The notes beneath the pieces were generated by a model. It was not told the origin of the DNA. It did no database searches and saw nothing but the letters and a program-made list of their open reading frames with translations. Source: Spongospora subterranea f. sp. subterranea (Eukaryota > Endomyxa: Phytomyxea > Phytomyxea > Plasmodiophorida). From it: a stretch of DNA of 64,000 nt. Each line of letters begins with the position of its first letter. The stretch's first letter is position 1. The stretch is taken from NCBI GenBank assembly GCA_049724395.1, contig JAUGWO010000130.1, positions 40,549-104,548 of the forward strand, in the 5' to 3' direction. Of the stretch, positions 1 through 9,791 are shown one piece after another. The position numbers and the translations under genes were made by a program.

Positions 1-195
1 TTTTTCGAGGAGTTTTCAATCGAATTCGGCATTGTGGTCCGCTCTCGTGCCAAATTTTACCGGAAAAACACTGGACTCCTCGACGCTATACAATACCATG
101 AGCCGTACGACACAATGATGAATAATATTTCTAGTTCTTTTTTCGCTTTGTTTCTGAATTACATATCAATGTTGGCAATAAATGATTTTCAATAA
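1..195 (+). CDS. Open frame entering from the left edge, unrecognised
   Basis: Frame 1 is open from the first base to a TAA at 193-195 (64 codons). The first 45 residues look protein-like, with phrases such as KFYRKNTGLLDAIQYHEPYD. The rest is hydrophobic and AT-rich and may be intron or 3' sequence. No family is recognised. It could be the last exon of a gene lying to the left, or chance. Confidence 0.25.
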   Translation, partial: FFEEFSIEFGIVVRSRAKFYRKNTGLLDAIQYHEPYDTMMNNISSSFFALFLNYISMLAINDFQ

Positions 196-364
196 TTTTG
201 ATTTTTGAGAAGCAGGTTGTTACACTGGCACTGTCATTCAAAATGTTTGTTTTTCAAATTTTGAAATTTGTCAATATCGTGTTTTTTGTGTTGGTTGTCT
301 CGATGCGCTTTCTTTATTCTCGAACATTGTTCTTTTTTCCGTATCTGTGTTCAACTGTAATCAG

Positions 365-909
365 GGCTGATTGGGTCGAACTGCTTTTGAAGCCGGTGCG
401 AATCCCGCCGCTCGTGACTACCGCAGTAGGACGGCGTTGATCTGTGCCGCAATCAATTGCGAATGCGAGTAAGACTTTCACGATATCGAATCTATGAAGA
501 CTGAGATTGTTCAGTGTGAATATTGGTCTACTTTTGCTGCAGTACGGGGCAGATATCAATGCTGCCGATGACAGTGGGCGAACGGCGCTAGTCAACGCTT
601 CGGAGTGTGGCAGGTATGCCTTTGCTTTCGAGTTTCGTTTTTTTCTTCACATTTTGTGGTTGCTGCAAAATCTATACTGAAGGCCATTAGCCTGAGTTCT
701 TTTATCTTTTTCGGTTGCCACTGACATTCACAACATCGTATTTCGATATCTCGTTTTTTGCCGATATCATTGGGGATATTCTCTTTTCTAGATTGTCATT
801 CCTCTTCCGTATCTGAGTTTAACTGTGTTAGGACTAATTGGGTCGAAATGCTCTTGAAGCACGGGGCGGACATTGACGCTCGTGGCGAGAATACGTGTAA
901 TAACAATTG
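365..909 (+). pseudogene. Ankyrin-repeat gene remnant, three exons
   Basis: Three exons at about 365-468, 515-613 and 832-909 encode consecutive ankyrin repeats, with phrases such as GANPAARDYRSRTAL, YGADINAADDSGRTAL and WVEMLLKHGADIDARG. Introns at 469-514 (46 nt) and 614-831 (218 nt) have GT-AG ends and keep the reading phase, so the exon structure is well supported. The first exon is one base short between its WVELLLK start and its GAN loop, so the frame is broken there. The last exon stops soon after its repeat begins. Exon plus upstream intron is duplicated: 340-392 and 808-861 align closely. It is a degenerate or truncated ankyrin gene. Confidence 0.6.
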
Positions 910-1698
910 AAAGAATAATGGTCACCCTTGTTGGTGTTTCCTCGGCGGTCACGTCCACTCTGAATCAGGAAGAAAGGTGATTAAGTGGTGTCCAAATCCT
1001 TTTTTTTTTAATAAACGCTTTGAATTCTTTATTGGCAATAATGTTCGTTTTTCCGCCTGCCGAGGGCAGGTTCAGGAAGATCATCCGGCCAGCCGCCCCA
1101 AGTCTGCTTCTCTTGACGTCTCTCTCAACTGCTCTGCCAATGTCCATATTGTGCCCGGTTGATTTCCCCATGCGCTCGGGGCACCGACCACAGCTGGACC
1201 AACAACTGCGGGAGCAACTACAGCTGCACCAACGATGGCCAAACGCGACCTTTCGACAAAGGACATCCGTTCCATCTTGCCACCATATCCCCCCTATCCT
1301 TGATCGCATTTCATCACAAGTCATTGCCATTCCCTATTCCTCACCAAGGTCCGAGACAGTCGGTTGACCACCCCATTATCGCATTTCATCACAAGTCGGT
1401 GGTCCATTTGTGTGCATTGGGGCGAAGGTCTGACGGTGACTTAGATATTGCATCGATTGATGATGCCCAGTTAACCGAATGCGGATGTCGGCGATTGTAA
1501 ATTAATAGCGGTTTTGTTGATACAATGAGTTGGGAGCGCACCGCTTAACGGCTGCCTCGGTATCATGACAGTGGTAAATTCAGGACTCATTGAACGGGAA
1601 CGTTTCAGACTAATGATGCTCTGCACAATCGAAGGAAGGTGCTCATCCAACTAACGTTCGCCAAACTACAAAATAGTGCCAAGTAAGTATGTAATAAT
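910..1698. other. No gene recognised
   Basis: Several short frames overlap here on both strands, but none has a recognisable domain or coding-like composition. An 18-base phrase (CGCATTTCATCACAAGTC) occurs twice, near 1306 and 1380. The stretch is downstream of the minus-strand FANCL gene and may include its 3' untranslated region. Confidence 0.4.
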
Positions 1699-2982
1699 TT
1701 AAAGAGCAGCGGTGATTTGCGTTGAACAATAGGGACATGACCCAAACACGGTTTGGAAAGATTGGCGCGAATTTGGAATCGCCTTCAGCCATTCAATCAG
1801 ACATGAATTATGAAATGGCCTTCCACATCGAACATTATCGCAGATACGATCAGCCACGACCTGATCAAACATTTAGATAATGCAGGAAATAAATAAGGGA
1901 CATTACGCCGTCATGCTCCGGAGCGTAGCAAATACCGCATTCCAATAAAAACTCGGTGTCCTCTCCTTGGACCTTTTTGGCTGGAAGTTTCAAGTTGAGT
2001 ATGGCCTCCAGATTCTCGCGAGGCAGTAAACGCTCATCCCAGTCTGACGATTTCAACATTAGCCGCTCCATGAGAGGCATGACAGCGCTTTCCGGGCCTA
2101 TGAAACGGCATTCTGGAAAACGAAATGGCGCGGACGGATTGATGTTGATCAAAACTGAACAATGATCTTCCATTGCGACCCGGCGGGATTTTGACGATCG
2201 TGTTGGATTTTCAGGTTCAATAACGTGGCAGAATTTATCGATGTCCTCGAGAACACACCAGAAATTGTCGAATTGCGATATCGCGGAAATACATTGTTGA
2301 ACGATATGATGTAATGTAGATTTTGTCGACCAGGATAACTGAAATTCGTCCGGCATATCGACTAGACACTCGGGTGCACTAACGGGGTAGTCGGGCTCCA
2401 ACCGAACACTGAATACGTGATTTCGCCCTCGCTCATCGCTGTTGCAATATTCATAGTCTGGTTTTGAAGATTCGGTAATCGACTCACAGGATTCTAAGGC
2501 GTAATCTGGCCAGACTAGGGTCAAGCTCTTCAACATGATCCCACCCGATCGAACCAATTTCTTTGATAATACATTCGTAATATTTTTTGCTAGGATATTT
2601 GTCCACTGAAATTGCCCTATTATCCGATATATTAGGACCGCATCCGACGATACGCTCCTAGATACGATGCGTTCAGGAACAACAGAACCGAAACTGAGTG
2701 TGAAAGTGGTCAAACCATAATGTCTTGAATCTCAACGAGAAATTCTGCAAGATTGTCATGGTTACTATACTGGGACATTCGCTGCTGTATCAAATCCGAA
2801 ACAAGATCGGATGAAGTGGAGCAAGCGTTATGTACCAGGTTGATGAGCGACTGATCGCATTGAAACTCCAATGCATCCTTAGACGTATTACATCGAATGG
2901 GGTATTGGCGATTGAATATCTTCAATAAACCGATGAACCATGGCGAACCCGACTGTGGATCTTCTGGTAACAATATGCTCAT
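1699..2982 (-). CDS. FANCL: FANCL-like E3 ubiquitin-protein ligase
   Basis: The product resembles FANCL, the catalytic RING E3 subunit of the Fanconi anaemia core complex, which monoubiquitinates FANCD2/FANCI with the E2 UBE2T during DNA crosslink repair. The start codon is at 2982-2980. The N-terminal part includes SDLVSDLIQQRMSQYS, like the vertebrate VQQRM region. The central UBC-RWD-like part runs through SAPECLVDMPDEFQLSW and PENPTRSSKSRRVAMEDH. The C-terminal RING has all eight ligands: CGIC before a 46-nt GT-AG intron (1906-1861, phase 0), then CDNVRC, H, C and CPYC. The reading frame changes near 2712; this is either a one-base frameshift or a very short intron. Total is about 410 residues against 375 in human. 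The start codon abuts a minisatellite that occupies the upstream region. Confidence 0.88.
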
Positions 2983-3737
2983 GACATGTATGTGTAGCGT
3001 GTGTACTTGTTTAGTACACCGAGAGTGGTCAATTGGGAGGGTTGCGTCATGAGTCATGACGTGTATGTGTATCGTGTGTACTTGTGTAGTACACAGACAG
3101 TGGTCAAGGATAAGGATTGGGAGGGTTGCGTCATGAGTCATGACATGTATGTGTAGCGTGTGTACCTTATCCATGACCACTCTCGGTGTACAGTACTACA
3201 CAAGTACACACGCTACACATACATGTCATGACTCTTGACCCAACCCTCCCAATCCTTATCCTTGACTACTGTCGGTGTACTACACAACTACACAAGTACA
3301 CGCAACCCTCCCAATCAGTACACCGACAGTGGTCAAGGATAAGGATTGGGAGGGTTGCGTCATGAGCCATGACATGTATGTGTAGCGTGTGTACTTGTGT
3401 AGTACACCGACAGTAGTCAAGGATAAGGATTGGGAGGGTTGCGTCATGAGTCATGACATGGATGTGTAGCGTGTGTACTTGTGTAGTATACCGAGAGTGG
3501 TCAAGGATAAGGATTTGGAGGGTTGCGTCATGAGCCATGACATGTATGTGTAGCGTGTGTACTTGTGTAGTACACCGAGAGTGGTCAAGGATAAGGATTG
3601 GGAGGGTTGCGTCATGAGCCATGACATGTATGTGTAGCGTGTGTACTTGTGTAGTACACCGACAGTGGTCAAGGATAAGGATTGGGAGGGTTGCGTCATG
3701 AGTCATGACATGTATGTGTAGCGTGTGTACTTGTGTA
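2980..3737. repeat. 84-bp minisatellite, part 1
   Basis: Tandem units of 84 bp, each with CATGACATGTATGTGTAGCG and GGATTGGGAGGGTTGCGTCA, run up to a transposon junction at 3737. A stretch at about 3170-3330 is inverted relative to the rest. As 84 is a multiple of three, the array gives long apparent frames with a 28-residue repeat (HIHVMTHDATLPILILDH), which I do not regard as genes. The array ends on the FANCL start codon, so it forms that gene's 5' flank. It continues at 6786 after the inserted element. Confidence 0.93.
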
Positions 3738-4406
3738 CCGTAGATGACAATATTATCCATCTGACAAAATTCGCAAAACTCCGTGGAAATGACAAAATTC
3801 GTGCCATTTTCTAGAGATTTGGTGACAGAATTATCCCATCTGAGAGCCCTTGCAATGACAAAATTGAAAATTTTATCCATTTGGCGACCTGACAGTGAGG
3901 AAAAGTCCGAGCGGCGCAACCCTCTTATTTGATGTTCGGATGGTATGTACATGTACCTTCCGCGCTCGGGCGGATTCAATTTTGAACCTTTTTGAACCCT
4001 GAACCTTTTTGAACCCGCACTGGCACACAGTCATCCATGGATACACCTGGTGTTGTAGCGGGGGGGGTTCCATTTCTTGCTGGATGTTATCAATATCTCT
4101 ATCTACTGATTAAATATGTTATACGATCAGTCATGAACATGCCATATTGGACGTTCATAATATTACATCTATCGATTGATCGCTGTGTATCAGACCGCAA
4201 AGGACAATCACAAACTATTATTTTTTTCAAAATATATCAAGTACTTTCCACATTCATTATTCAATCATTTGATTTATTAATCAAAAACAAAAGATAGATG
4301 GATCATTGAGAACCGCCAACACGTCATGTGCATGACTAATCGTTAAAAGACGTAGCCACGAGAAATATCCCACGCCTGGAATATGATACCCGATGAAATC
4401 CAGTTG

Positions 4407-4860
4407 TTAATCATCCTCTTCAACGAGGTTGCTTTCCAGCTTCTTAACCAATTTCAATATTACGTGATGAGGACCGATGAAGACTTCATCATGATACTTT
4501 CTTCGAGGTTTTTTAGAAATTCGTAGGGGTCGCCCTTCAATGCATACGACCTCTTGTTGGACTAAGCAATTCACCGCATTGAGGATGTGAAAGGGCACAA
4601 AGTGAAAACAAATAGGCGGAGCAGTAGGCCATTATACCGTTCTTGAGTCAGTTGAATGACTTTTGTCAAATCACCATGTCACCATTCAAAATCTTTTATC
4701 AAAACAGGCTCGCATTTACCTTCGTCATCATCTGCTTCAAGATAATAATTTCCCCAAACACAGGGATATATTACCGGTTTCATCTCGTTCAACTTATTCC
4801 ATTCGATTAAATCAATGATCCCGTATTCCCCATCGTCGATGTCAATCGCTGCAAAATGTC
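4407..4860 (-). pseudogene. Coding remnants inside the nested foldback, unrecognised
   Basis: Two minus-strand segments look coding. One (about 4677-4855, after a possible acceptor TTTTGCAG) reads AIDIDDGEYGIIDLIEW and then KPVIYPCVWGNYYLEADD before a stop. The other (4407-4600) reads KKPRRKYHDEVFIGPHHVI and ends in an acidic tail. They lie in different frames, consistent with introns or decay. No family is recognised. Confidence 0.4.
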
Positions 4861-5089
4861 AATGACTCAAGCGTTGAACCGGCAGAACTGTAACGCCGGC
4901 AGCAGATGTTTCTGCAGTGCCCCGACAAGAAGTCGGTCGTAATTTGCTCGCTCTATAATGTAAACAGCGATAATGAACGCTTCCATCTTTACGTGAACGA
5001 TGGAAAATTAAATTTCTCGAGTTGAAAATAATGCCGTTGCTGTTTGGTGCTGGATTCTTTTTTGGTACAGAATGTAGCAAATATAGCAT
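4859..5089 (-). pseudogene. FLYWCH-like zinc finger fragment
   Basis: A 76-codon frame contains SRNLIFHRSRKDGSVHYRCL followed by a second Cys-containing turn and a terminal His. This order fits the FLYWCH finger (aromatic start, WxC-like core, Cys, His), a DNA-binding module often found at the N-terminus of Mutator-like transposases. The final His pair is incomplete at the stop codon. The match is by pattern only. Confidence 0.4.
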
Positions 5090-5363
5090 TCCCCGGAGAC
5101 TCTCCGGAGTTTCTCTGACTGATGAGGTGGATAGAAGCTGATGTATCCATGGATGACTGTGTGTCAGTGCGGGTTCAAAAAGGTTCAGGGTTCAAAAAGG
5201 TTCAAAATTGAGTCTATCCCCGCGCTCTACTGGTACCTCCATCGACATCGTCCTGGAACAATACCACATGATCTGTATATATTAAACATACTTGTGCTTT
5301 GGTCAGGTGTGTCGTCAATCTTCATCACTGACTCATCAGTGATTACTTTAGACGTTCAGAGCT

Positions 5364-5990
5364 TTAGTGAAATAGCGAATGAGTTGTCAAATGTGGACAA
5401 TATTCCATGTAGCTTTGTTTATTGGTTGTATTTACAACTTCAGAGCCTGCTGGTGTTTGAGCATTGCCGCGTACAAACTGTTCGTAGCAAGGTCGTCCAA
5501 ATGGCGTCGGAACTCTGCGAGTGAAACGCTCCACGGGTCTTGCCCACATTTGATGAATGCGTTCGCTATCCACTTCGACATCTCTGATTGAACAAAACAG
5601 GTTTTGAGCGGATCGGCGTTTGGTTTCATGTTCCATCAGGGCATCTAGTTTTGAAGCCAAATCAAAATTGTTTTTATGCGATGACAGCCATTTCAAAAGT
5701 ATCTTCTGATTTCCCGCTGCTTTCTCCGGCTCTTTGCCGCCAGGAATTGATGATTGGTGGACTTTTGTCAACGGGGTAACGTCCGGCCGAGGAACGCCGT
5801 CGCGTGACGAAAACGACCACTTCTCCGTCTTTTTCCGCTGGGCCAAAACAATGAAAATCGGTAGAGTATGAATTGAAAGAGTTACAACCTTGGCAGGATG
5901 TTCTTGACCGATAGCCATCACAACTTCAGTTCGCCTCAAGAGATTCAGATAGACAGTTGCTGGTAAACAAAGGCTCTCAGAGCCTAGCAA
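5364..5990 (-). pseudogene. Second minus-strand coding remnant of the OTU transposon
   Basis: The 208-codon frame begins in low-quality sequence but reads coherently as LLKWLSSHKNNFDLASKLDA. A different frame at 5432-5629 then reads FVQSEMSKWIANAFIKCGQD and LAEFRRHLDDLATNSLYAAM. The change of frame near 5620-5640 suggests one frameshift in an element-encoded protein. It is predicted helical and charged. No family is recognised; it may be the transposase or a DNA-binding accessory protein. Confidence 0.45.
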
Positions 5991-6083
5991 AGCACCGAAG
6001 TGGTTCAGCTGATTTCGCTGACACGCGATTTCCGATTGGAGATGCCACTGATTTGACTTCCCAAATGTATAAGAACAAATGCA

Positions 6084-6647
6084 TTAACCAGTGGAAGCCG
6101 AACAAGAATCCGTCAGTAATGATGCTGGATCGGTAGAGTCGAGCATCATTACTGACGGTCGGAACACTTCACCAAACACATTTATGGTTATGACATCGAT
6201 GCCGAGGACAGCAGTGACAAAAAACGGCGTTGTTTCATCCGCATACTTCTTTGGATCCCCAAGGTGCGTGTTTGCGTAATCCTTCGCATTTTGTGCCCAA
6301 TCACTGTATTTACTTAAGGGGTGACATCGAACCTCTTCCCTCAAAACTTCGCGAAACATATGTTCCTTCAACGCAAGTCCGTTGGCAAAAGGGACTGAAG
6401 GGTGTTTCGCCAATGCATGGTAGAAGCAGGCACCGTCCCCTGCAACATCAGAAAACCTCAAAATAACGGGGTACACGTCTGTCCCGGTACTCGAGCGAAA
6501 CTCATAAACATAGGACATGAGGTTCGAGAGACAGATTTGAATTCGGTAGTGGGTTCCCGCAGAATGACACGATATTTTTCTTGCCGTCAAAAGTGCGTGA
6601 AAAAGTGCGATGAGCAAAAACGGAAATTTTTCCAGGTGGCATGACAA
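6084..6647 (-). CDS. OTU-like cysteine protease, C-terminally truncated
   Basis: OTU proteases are deubiquitinases and are known passengers of several transposon groups. The frame contains the OTU signature DVAGDGACFYHAL (Asp-Gly-x-Cys block with the candidate nucleophile Cys), then helices like those after the active site, and VLGIDVITINVFGEVFRPS, like the conserved core strand. The expected C-terminal catalytic His is not seen before the stop. The stop-proximal region has been replaced by a perfect 17-bp inverted repeat, so the copy is probably inactive. The true start is unclear; the conserved part begins near 6480. Confidence 0.7.
   Translation of the reverse strand: MSCHLEKFPFLLIALFHALLTARKISCHSAGTHYRIQICLSNLMSYVYEFRSSTGTDVYPVILRFSDVAGDGACFYHALAKHPSVPFANGLALKEHMFREVLREEVRCHPLSKYSDWAQNAKDYANTHLGDPKKYADETTPFFVTAVLGIDVITINVFGEVFRPSVMMLDSTDPASLLTDSCSASTG
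6110..6158. repeat. Perfect 17-bp hairpin
   Basis: CCGTCAGTAATGATGCT at 6110-6126 is followed after 15 bases by its exact reverse complement at 6142-6158. It lies over the 3' end of the OTU frame and may be a local inverted duplication that replaced the protease tail. Confidence 0.9.
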
Positions 6648-6785
6648 AATTATTCAATTTTTCAGATTGTTTATGACAAAATTTTTTCCATTTTTACCGC
6701 ACGAATAAAAAAAGTATATATGCCGTGACATTATTAGCATCCATCTACGGACCTAAATGTGGATGGATAATATTGTCATCTACGG

Positions 6786-7112
6786 TAGTACACCGACAGT
6801 GGTCAAGGATAAGGATTGGGAGGGTTGCGTCATGAGCCATGACATGTATGTGTAGCGTGTGTACTTGTGTAGTACACCCACAGTGGTCAAGGATAAGGAT
6901 TGGGAGGGTTGCGTCATGAGCCATGACATGTATGTGTAGCGTGTGTACTTGTGTAGTACACCGACAGTGGTCAAGGATAAGGATTGGGAGGGTTGCGTCA
7001 TGAGTCATGACATGTATGTGTAGCGTGTGTACTTGTGTAGTACACCGACAGTGGTCAAGGATAAGGATTGGGAGGGTTGCGTCATGAGTCAAAAATGTAT
7101 GTGTAGCGTGTG
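6786..7112. repeat. 84-bp minisatellite, part 2
   Basis: About four further 84-bp units, in the same register and orientation as those before 3737. They were separated from the first part by the OTU transposon. The array ends at GTGTGTA, immediately before CAGTAAGCATTCGCTTAAG, the probable left end of the next transposon. Confidence 0.92.
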
Positions 7113-8270
7113 TACAGTAAGCATTCGCTTAAGTCCGCGGTTTTTTAAGTCCGCATCGCGCATTGTAATGAACAAAAATGTGGATCAACATGTACAAGGC
7201 TTCAATCGAGGACCGAGACACCGAGTTCCAAGGGAATCACCGTTGCTCATCATTGTAATCATGACTGGTGATCGAGAATGGTTTTATTACGCGTTGCTCG
7301 TTCCTGTTGGGCATCACATCATCAATGAACACAACATGGAACAGAAAGTTTCGATTATTATTCGGAGTCTCGTTTGGTGCACTACTAACAGTGTGGGGTC
7401 TGCTTTCTCAGACGGAAAGCATCAACCGTTCCGGCGAGAGCATCTTTTGTGGGCTCTATACTTTTTGAAAACATATTCCAAGGAATCTGTTGCAGCGATA
7501 TTTTTCGCATCACCGAAAAAACATATCGAAAATGCGTTATAGTTTTGGTCGAGGCTATTAGCATGTTAGAGCTGGTATGTTCTTGTAAGATTTTGATAAC
7601 TCTTTCTATTCTAAACATACTTGTTCTCTTCACAGATACACTTTGATGATCGATGGAATAATTGGCAAAATCTTGTGCCATCTTGTTATGTTGACGGTGT
7701 TGACTTCCAAGTGTTTGAGCGTTCGACATGGACGAAGAATGATTTTAGCCATAAGTTCGGACACGCAGGTTTGCGGTATGAAATCGCCACAGCACTTGGA
7801 TGTTCGAAAATCGTGCATATAGCAGGTGGGGTGCCCTGTGGATTGTGGCCGGACCTGAAGTTAGCCAGACATTGTCTGGTTCCAAGAATGATCCCAGGTG
7901 AAAAGGCGTGCGCTGATAAGGGATATCGTGATGGTCATGAAAGATTTCTCACATCGTTTCCCAGAGCAGAGGCAACCCCTTTGCAGAGGCAGATAAATTC
8001 TGAAATTCATTTGATTGGAGCAAGGCACGAATCGATCAATGCCAGAATGAAAAATTTTGGATGCCTTTCTGCTCGGTTTTTTCGGCACGGACGAGAATTT
8101 CATCCTGTCTGTTTTACAGCATGCGCCAATCTTGTCCAATTATTGATGAAGACGGAACCGCTGTTTGAGCTACTTCCAGCTCTTAAGAAAAAGAGAGAAG
8201 CCCAACGAAAACATGGCGATTGATTACGGAAAATAAAATGTTAGATCAACATTTTTCAATCAATAACCTA
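7108..8270 (+). mobile_element. DDE_Tnp_4 (Harbinger-like) transposon, right end not found
   Basis: The left boundary is placed where the minisatellite stops and CAGTAAGCATTCGCTTAAGT begins, next to a TA. GCTTAAGTCCGC is repeated in part just inside. The matching right-hand inverted end is not visible after the transposase stop at 8223, so the element is either truncated or has a diverged end. The boundary at 8270 is a guess. Confidence 0.5.
7168..8223 (+). pseudogene. DDE_Tnp_4-type transposase, one frameshift
   Basis: The 5' part reads HLLWALYFLKTYSKESVAAI, like the helix-turn-helix region of this transposase group. The frame shifts by one base near 7520, where KTYRKC continues in another frame to a GT-AG intron at 7575-7635 (61 nt, phase 0). 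The second exon (7636-8223) begins IHFDDRWNNWQNLVPSCYVD and has the DDE core: YVDGVDFQVFE (first Asp), ACADKGYRDG (second Asp) and GARHESINARMK (Glu). The stretch FSHKFGHAGLRYEIA with CGLWPDLK is typical of the family. The catalytic exon is open; the upstream frameshift probably inactivates it. Confidence 0.75.
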
Positions 8271-8387
8271 TAGCTGGCTGAGATTTACCGTAGCCTCCAG
8301 ACCCTATACGCACTGATTATTCCCTGGTCACATTGTGGGTGGGTCACCCGGTCATGACCCAGGTCTACTAGGGGCAAATTTATTCAC

Positions 8388-8609
8388 AAAATATTCGATT
8401 TTCCCGCATGATTTTCGGCCCCGGAAAATCGATTTTCAGACGCTGAAAATCCCCCGGGAAAATCCATTTCGCGAATGGGGTGTCAAATATAAAAGGGGGG
8501 AAACCAGTTGCCCTTGATTTTGGCGCCAAAACCCGTCGCCTTTTTTTGGCGCCAACTTCCCGGAATCGATTTTCCGGGGCCGAAAATCATGCGGGAAAAT
8601 CGAATATTT
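8388..8609. repeat. Foldback (MITE-like) with perfect 46-bp arms
   Basis: Arms at 8388-8433 and 8564-8609 are exact reverse complements, beginning AAATATTCGATTTTCCCGC. The spacer holds further short inverted words (GGCGCCAA...TTGGCGCC). Just to the right, CGCGCGGTTGAACCGCGCG (about 8636) is another small palindrome. No coding is seen. Confidence 0.85.
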
Positions 8610-8679
8610 AGTCTGCGAGTATCCAAGCATCTCGCGCGGTTGAACCGCGCGCGGTAGAAAAAAACCACCGGTCAATGAG

Positions 8680-9770
8680 CGGTATACAGTCAAGAGCAAA
8701 TGAAAGTTGTGTTCAAGAATAAACCTTACAATGATGGACAGTATATGAGGATTTGTCGGATTGGAGTTGCTAGCATAGAGAGCCAACAGAACGGTGATCT
8801 TTATATCAGGACTACGGCAGGATCCAACGGTAGGGATTTCTACAAAGTGTCAGAACTGCTCGAACCGTCAACTGCAGACAAACAGTTGAGTGTTAAAGTC
8901 CTAAGGATGCTCTAGAGCCGCTAATTTTGTAGGCGACAACAATGAGGATATTTTTAGTCATTGGGATTTGTACAACCATGATGATGTTATTATTGGGGAA
9001 GATTTCCCAGAAGACAGTTTGAGGTCAATGGAAGACATGATTGACAATGGATTGCCTTCAGAATGGCAAAGTCGACAAAGGAAGTTGATATGGAAGTATC
9101 GAACTGTTTGGAAAAGGTCGCTGAGACCTGATCCACCTGCAAAAATGTCACCTTTTTCGTAACGAACCTGAGGGAAGGAGTTGAACCTGTTTGGTGCGAA
9201 TCCCGACGGTACAGCAAGGGACATTGTAAGTTCCTGGAGACATTTGTTTGTCAGCCTTATGGAGAAATATGGATTGAGTTATGGCTCCCATAATTCTTGT
9301 TTTAGATAAACTGCATAAACAAGGTAAAACCGGTTTCAGCTTTCTGACGCTTGCCTACGAGATAATTCTGGTTTGTGTGATTTCCGTCAGACAAACAAGG
9401 TATTTTTGGGCAAAACGGCCACGCCAGGGTCCATTTCGTTTTTGATACTAAGATTTTCAGGAAATTATCGTAAGCGTTTCATGATTTCCGAATATCTATT
9501 ACTTGCAGACCAGTTCATTCGGCGTATCGGAACTCCACAAGCGCCATCAGCAGGGTCCGCCCATAACCGAGCTCGTTCATATCCAGGAACCCTTGCTGGC
9601 CAGTGTCAAAACGGAAATTGGGTCTGTCAGTAAGATGGGATAATTGGCAATTGCCAAATCGTATCGCCCGTGATCCGACACTAATTCAGACCGAAATACA
9701 CAACTTTCCTAAGGCGGATCGGCTGAGTGATATTGAATATGAAGCAATAGTCGAGATGGTTTAATACTAC
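8680..9770 (+). mobile_element. Gypsy-type retroelement fossil, pol fragment
   Basis: Plus-strand segments resemble the start of a Ty3/gypsy pol region (LRPDPPAKMSPF followed by a charged GVEPVW stretch). Scattered later pol-like phrases run up to about 9770. No LTRs are seen. It is broken, with several interruptions, and looks old. It has no relation in orientation to the kinase relic that follows. Confidence 0.55.
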
Positions 9771-9791
9771 AAATGAAATAGCCATTATCAT

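Larger units (their letters stand above)
3976..5211. mobile_element. Nested foldback element with 70-bp inverted ends
   Basis: Arms at 3976-4045 and 5142-5211 are inverted copies with one mismatch in 70. Each contains an internal duplication of GAACCTTTTTGAACCC. The 1,236-bp element lies within the OTU transposon and holds minus-strand coding remnants, one of them FLYWCH-like. No convincing target duplication is seen. FLYWCH fingers are common in Mutator-like elements, so it may be a deleted relative of that group; this is inference. Confidence 0.75.
3738..6785 (-). mobile_element. DNA transposon with OTU protease, CCGTA ends, TA duplication
   Basis: The element is bounded by a perfect 24-bp inverted repeat (3738-3761 and 6762-6785) beginning CCGTAGATGACAATATT. 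It is flanked by TA on both sides. Joining the flanks restores one normal 84-bp minisatellite unit (TTGTG-TA-GTACACCG), so insertion into the array is direct. Subterminal copies of TGACAAAATT recur near both ends. It carries a minus-strand OTU-like protease, a second minus-strand coding remnant and a nested foldback. No transposase is recognised, so the superfamily is open; TA duplication alone would fit Tc1/mariner but is not decisive. Confidence 0.88.

Noticed and set aside
1020-1500. Several 60-120-codon overlapping frames
   Set aside because: They overlap on both strands, lack domains and have no protein-like composition.
2980-3737. Possible CRISPR-like array or coding repeats in the 84-bp minisatellite
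   Set aside because: Units are contiguous with no unique spacers, the context is eukaryotic, and open frames follow from a period divisible by three.
6745-7092. 115-residue repeat protein on the minus strand
   Set aside because: It is a reading of the minisatellite, with the same 28-residue period as the array before the transposon.
8436-8786. 116-codon minus frame over the foldback
   Set aside because: Its sequence is dictated by the inverted arms and has no domain.
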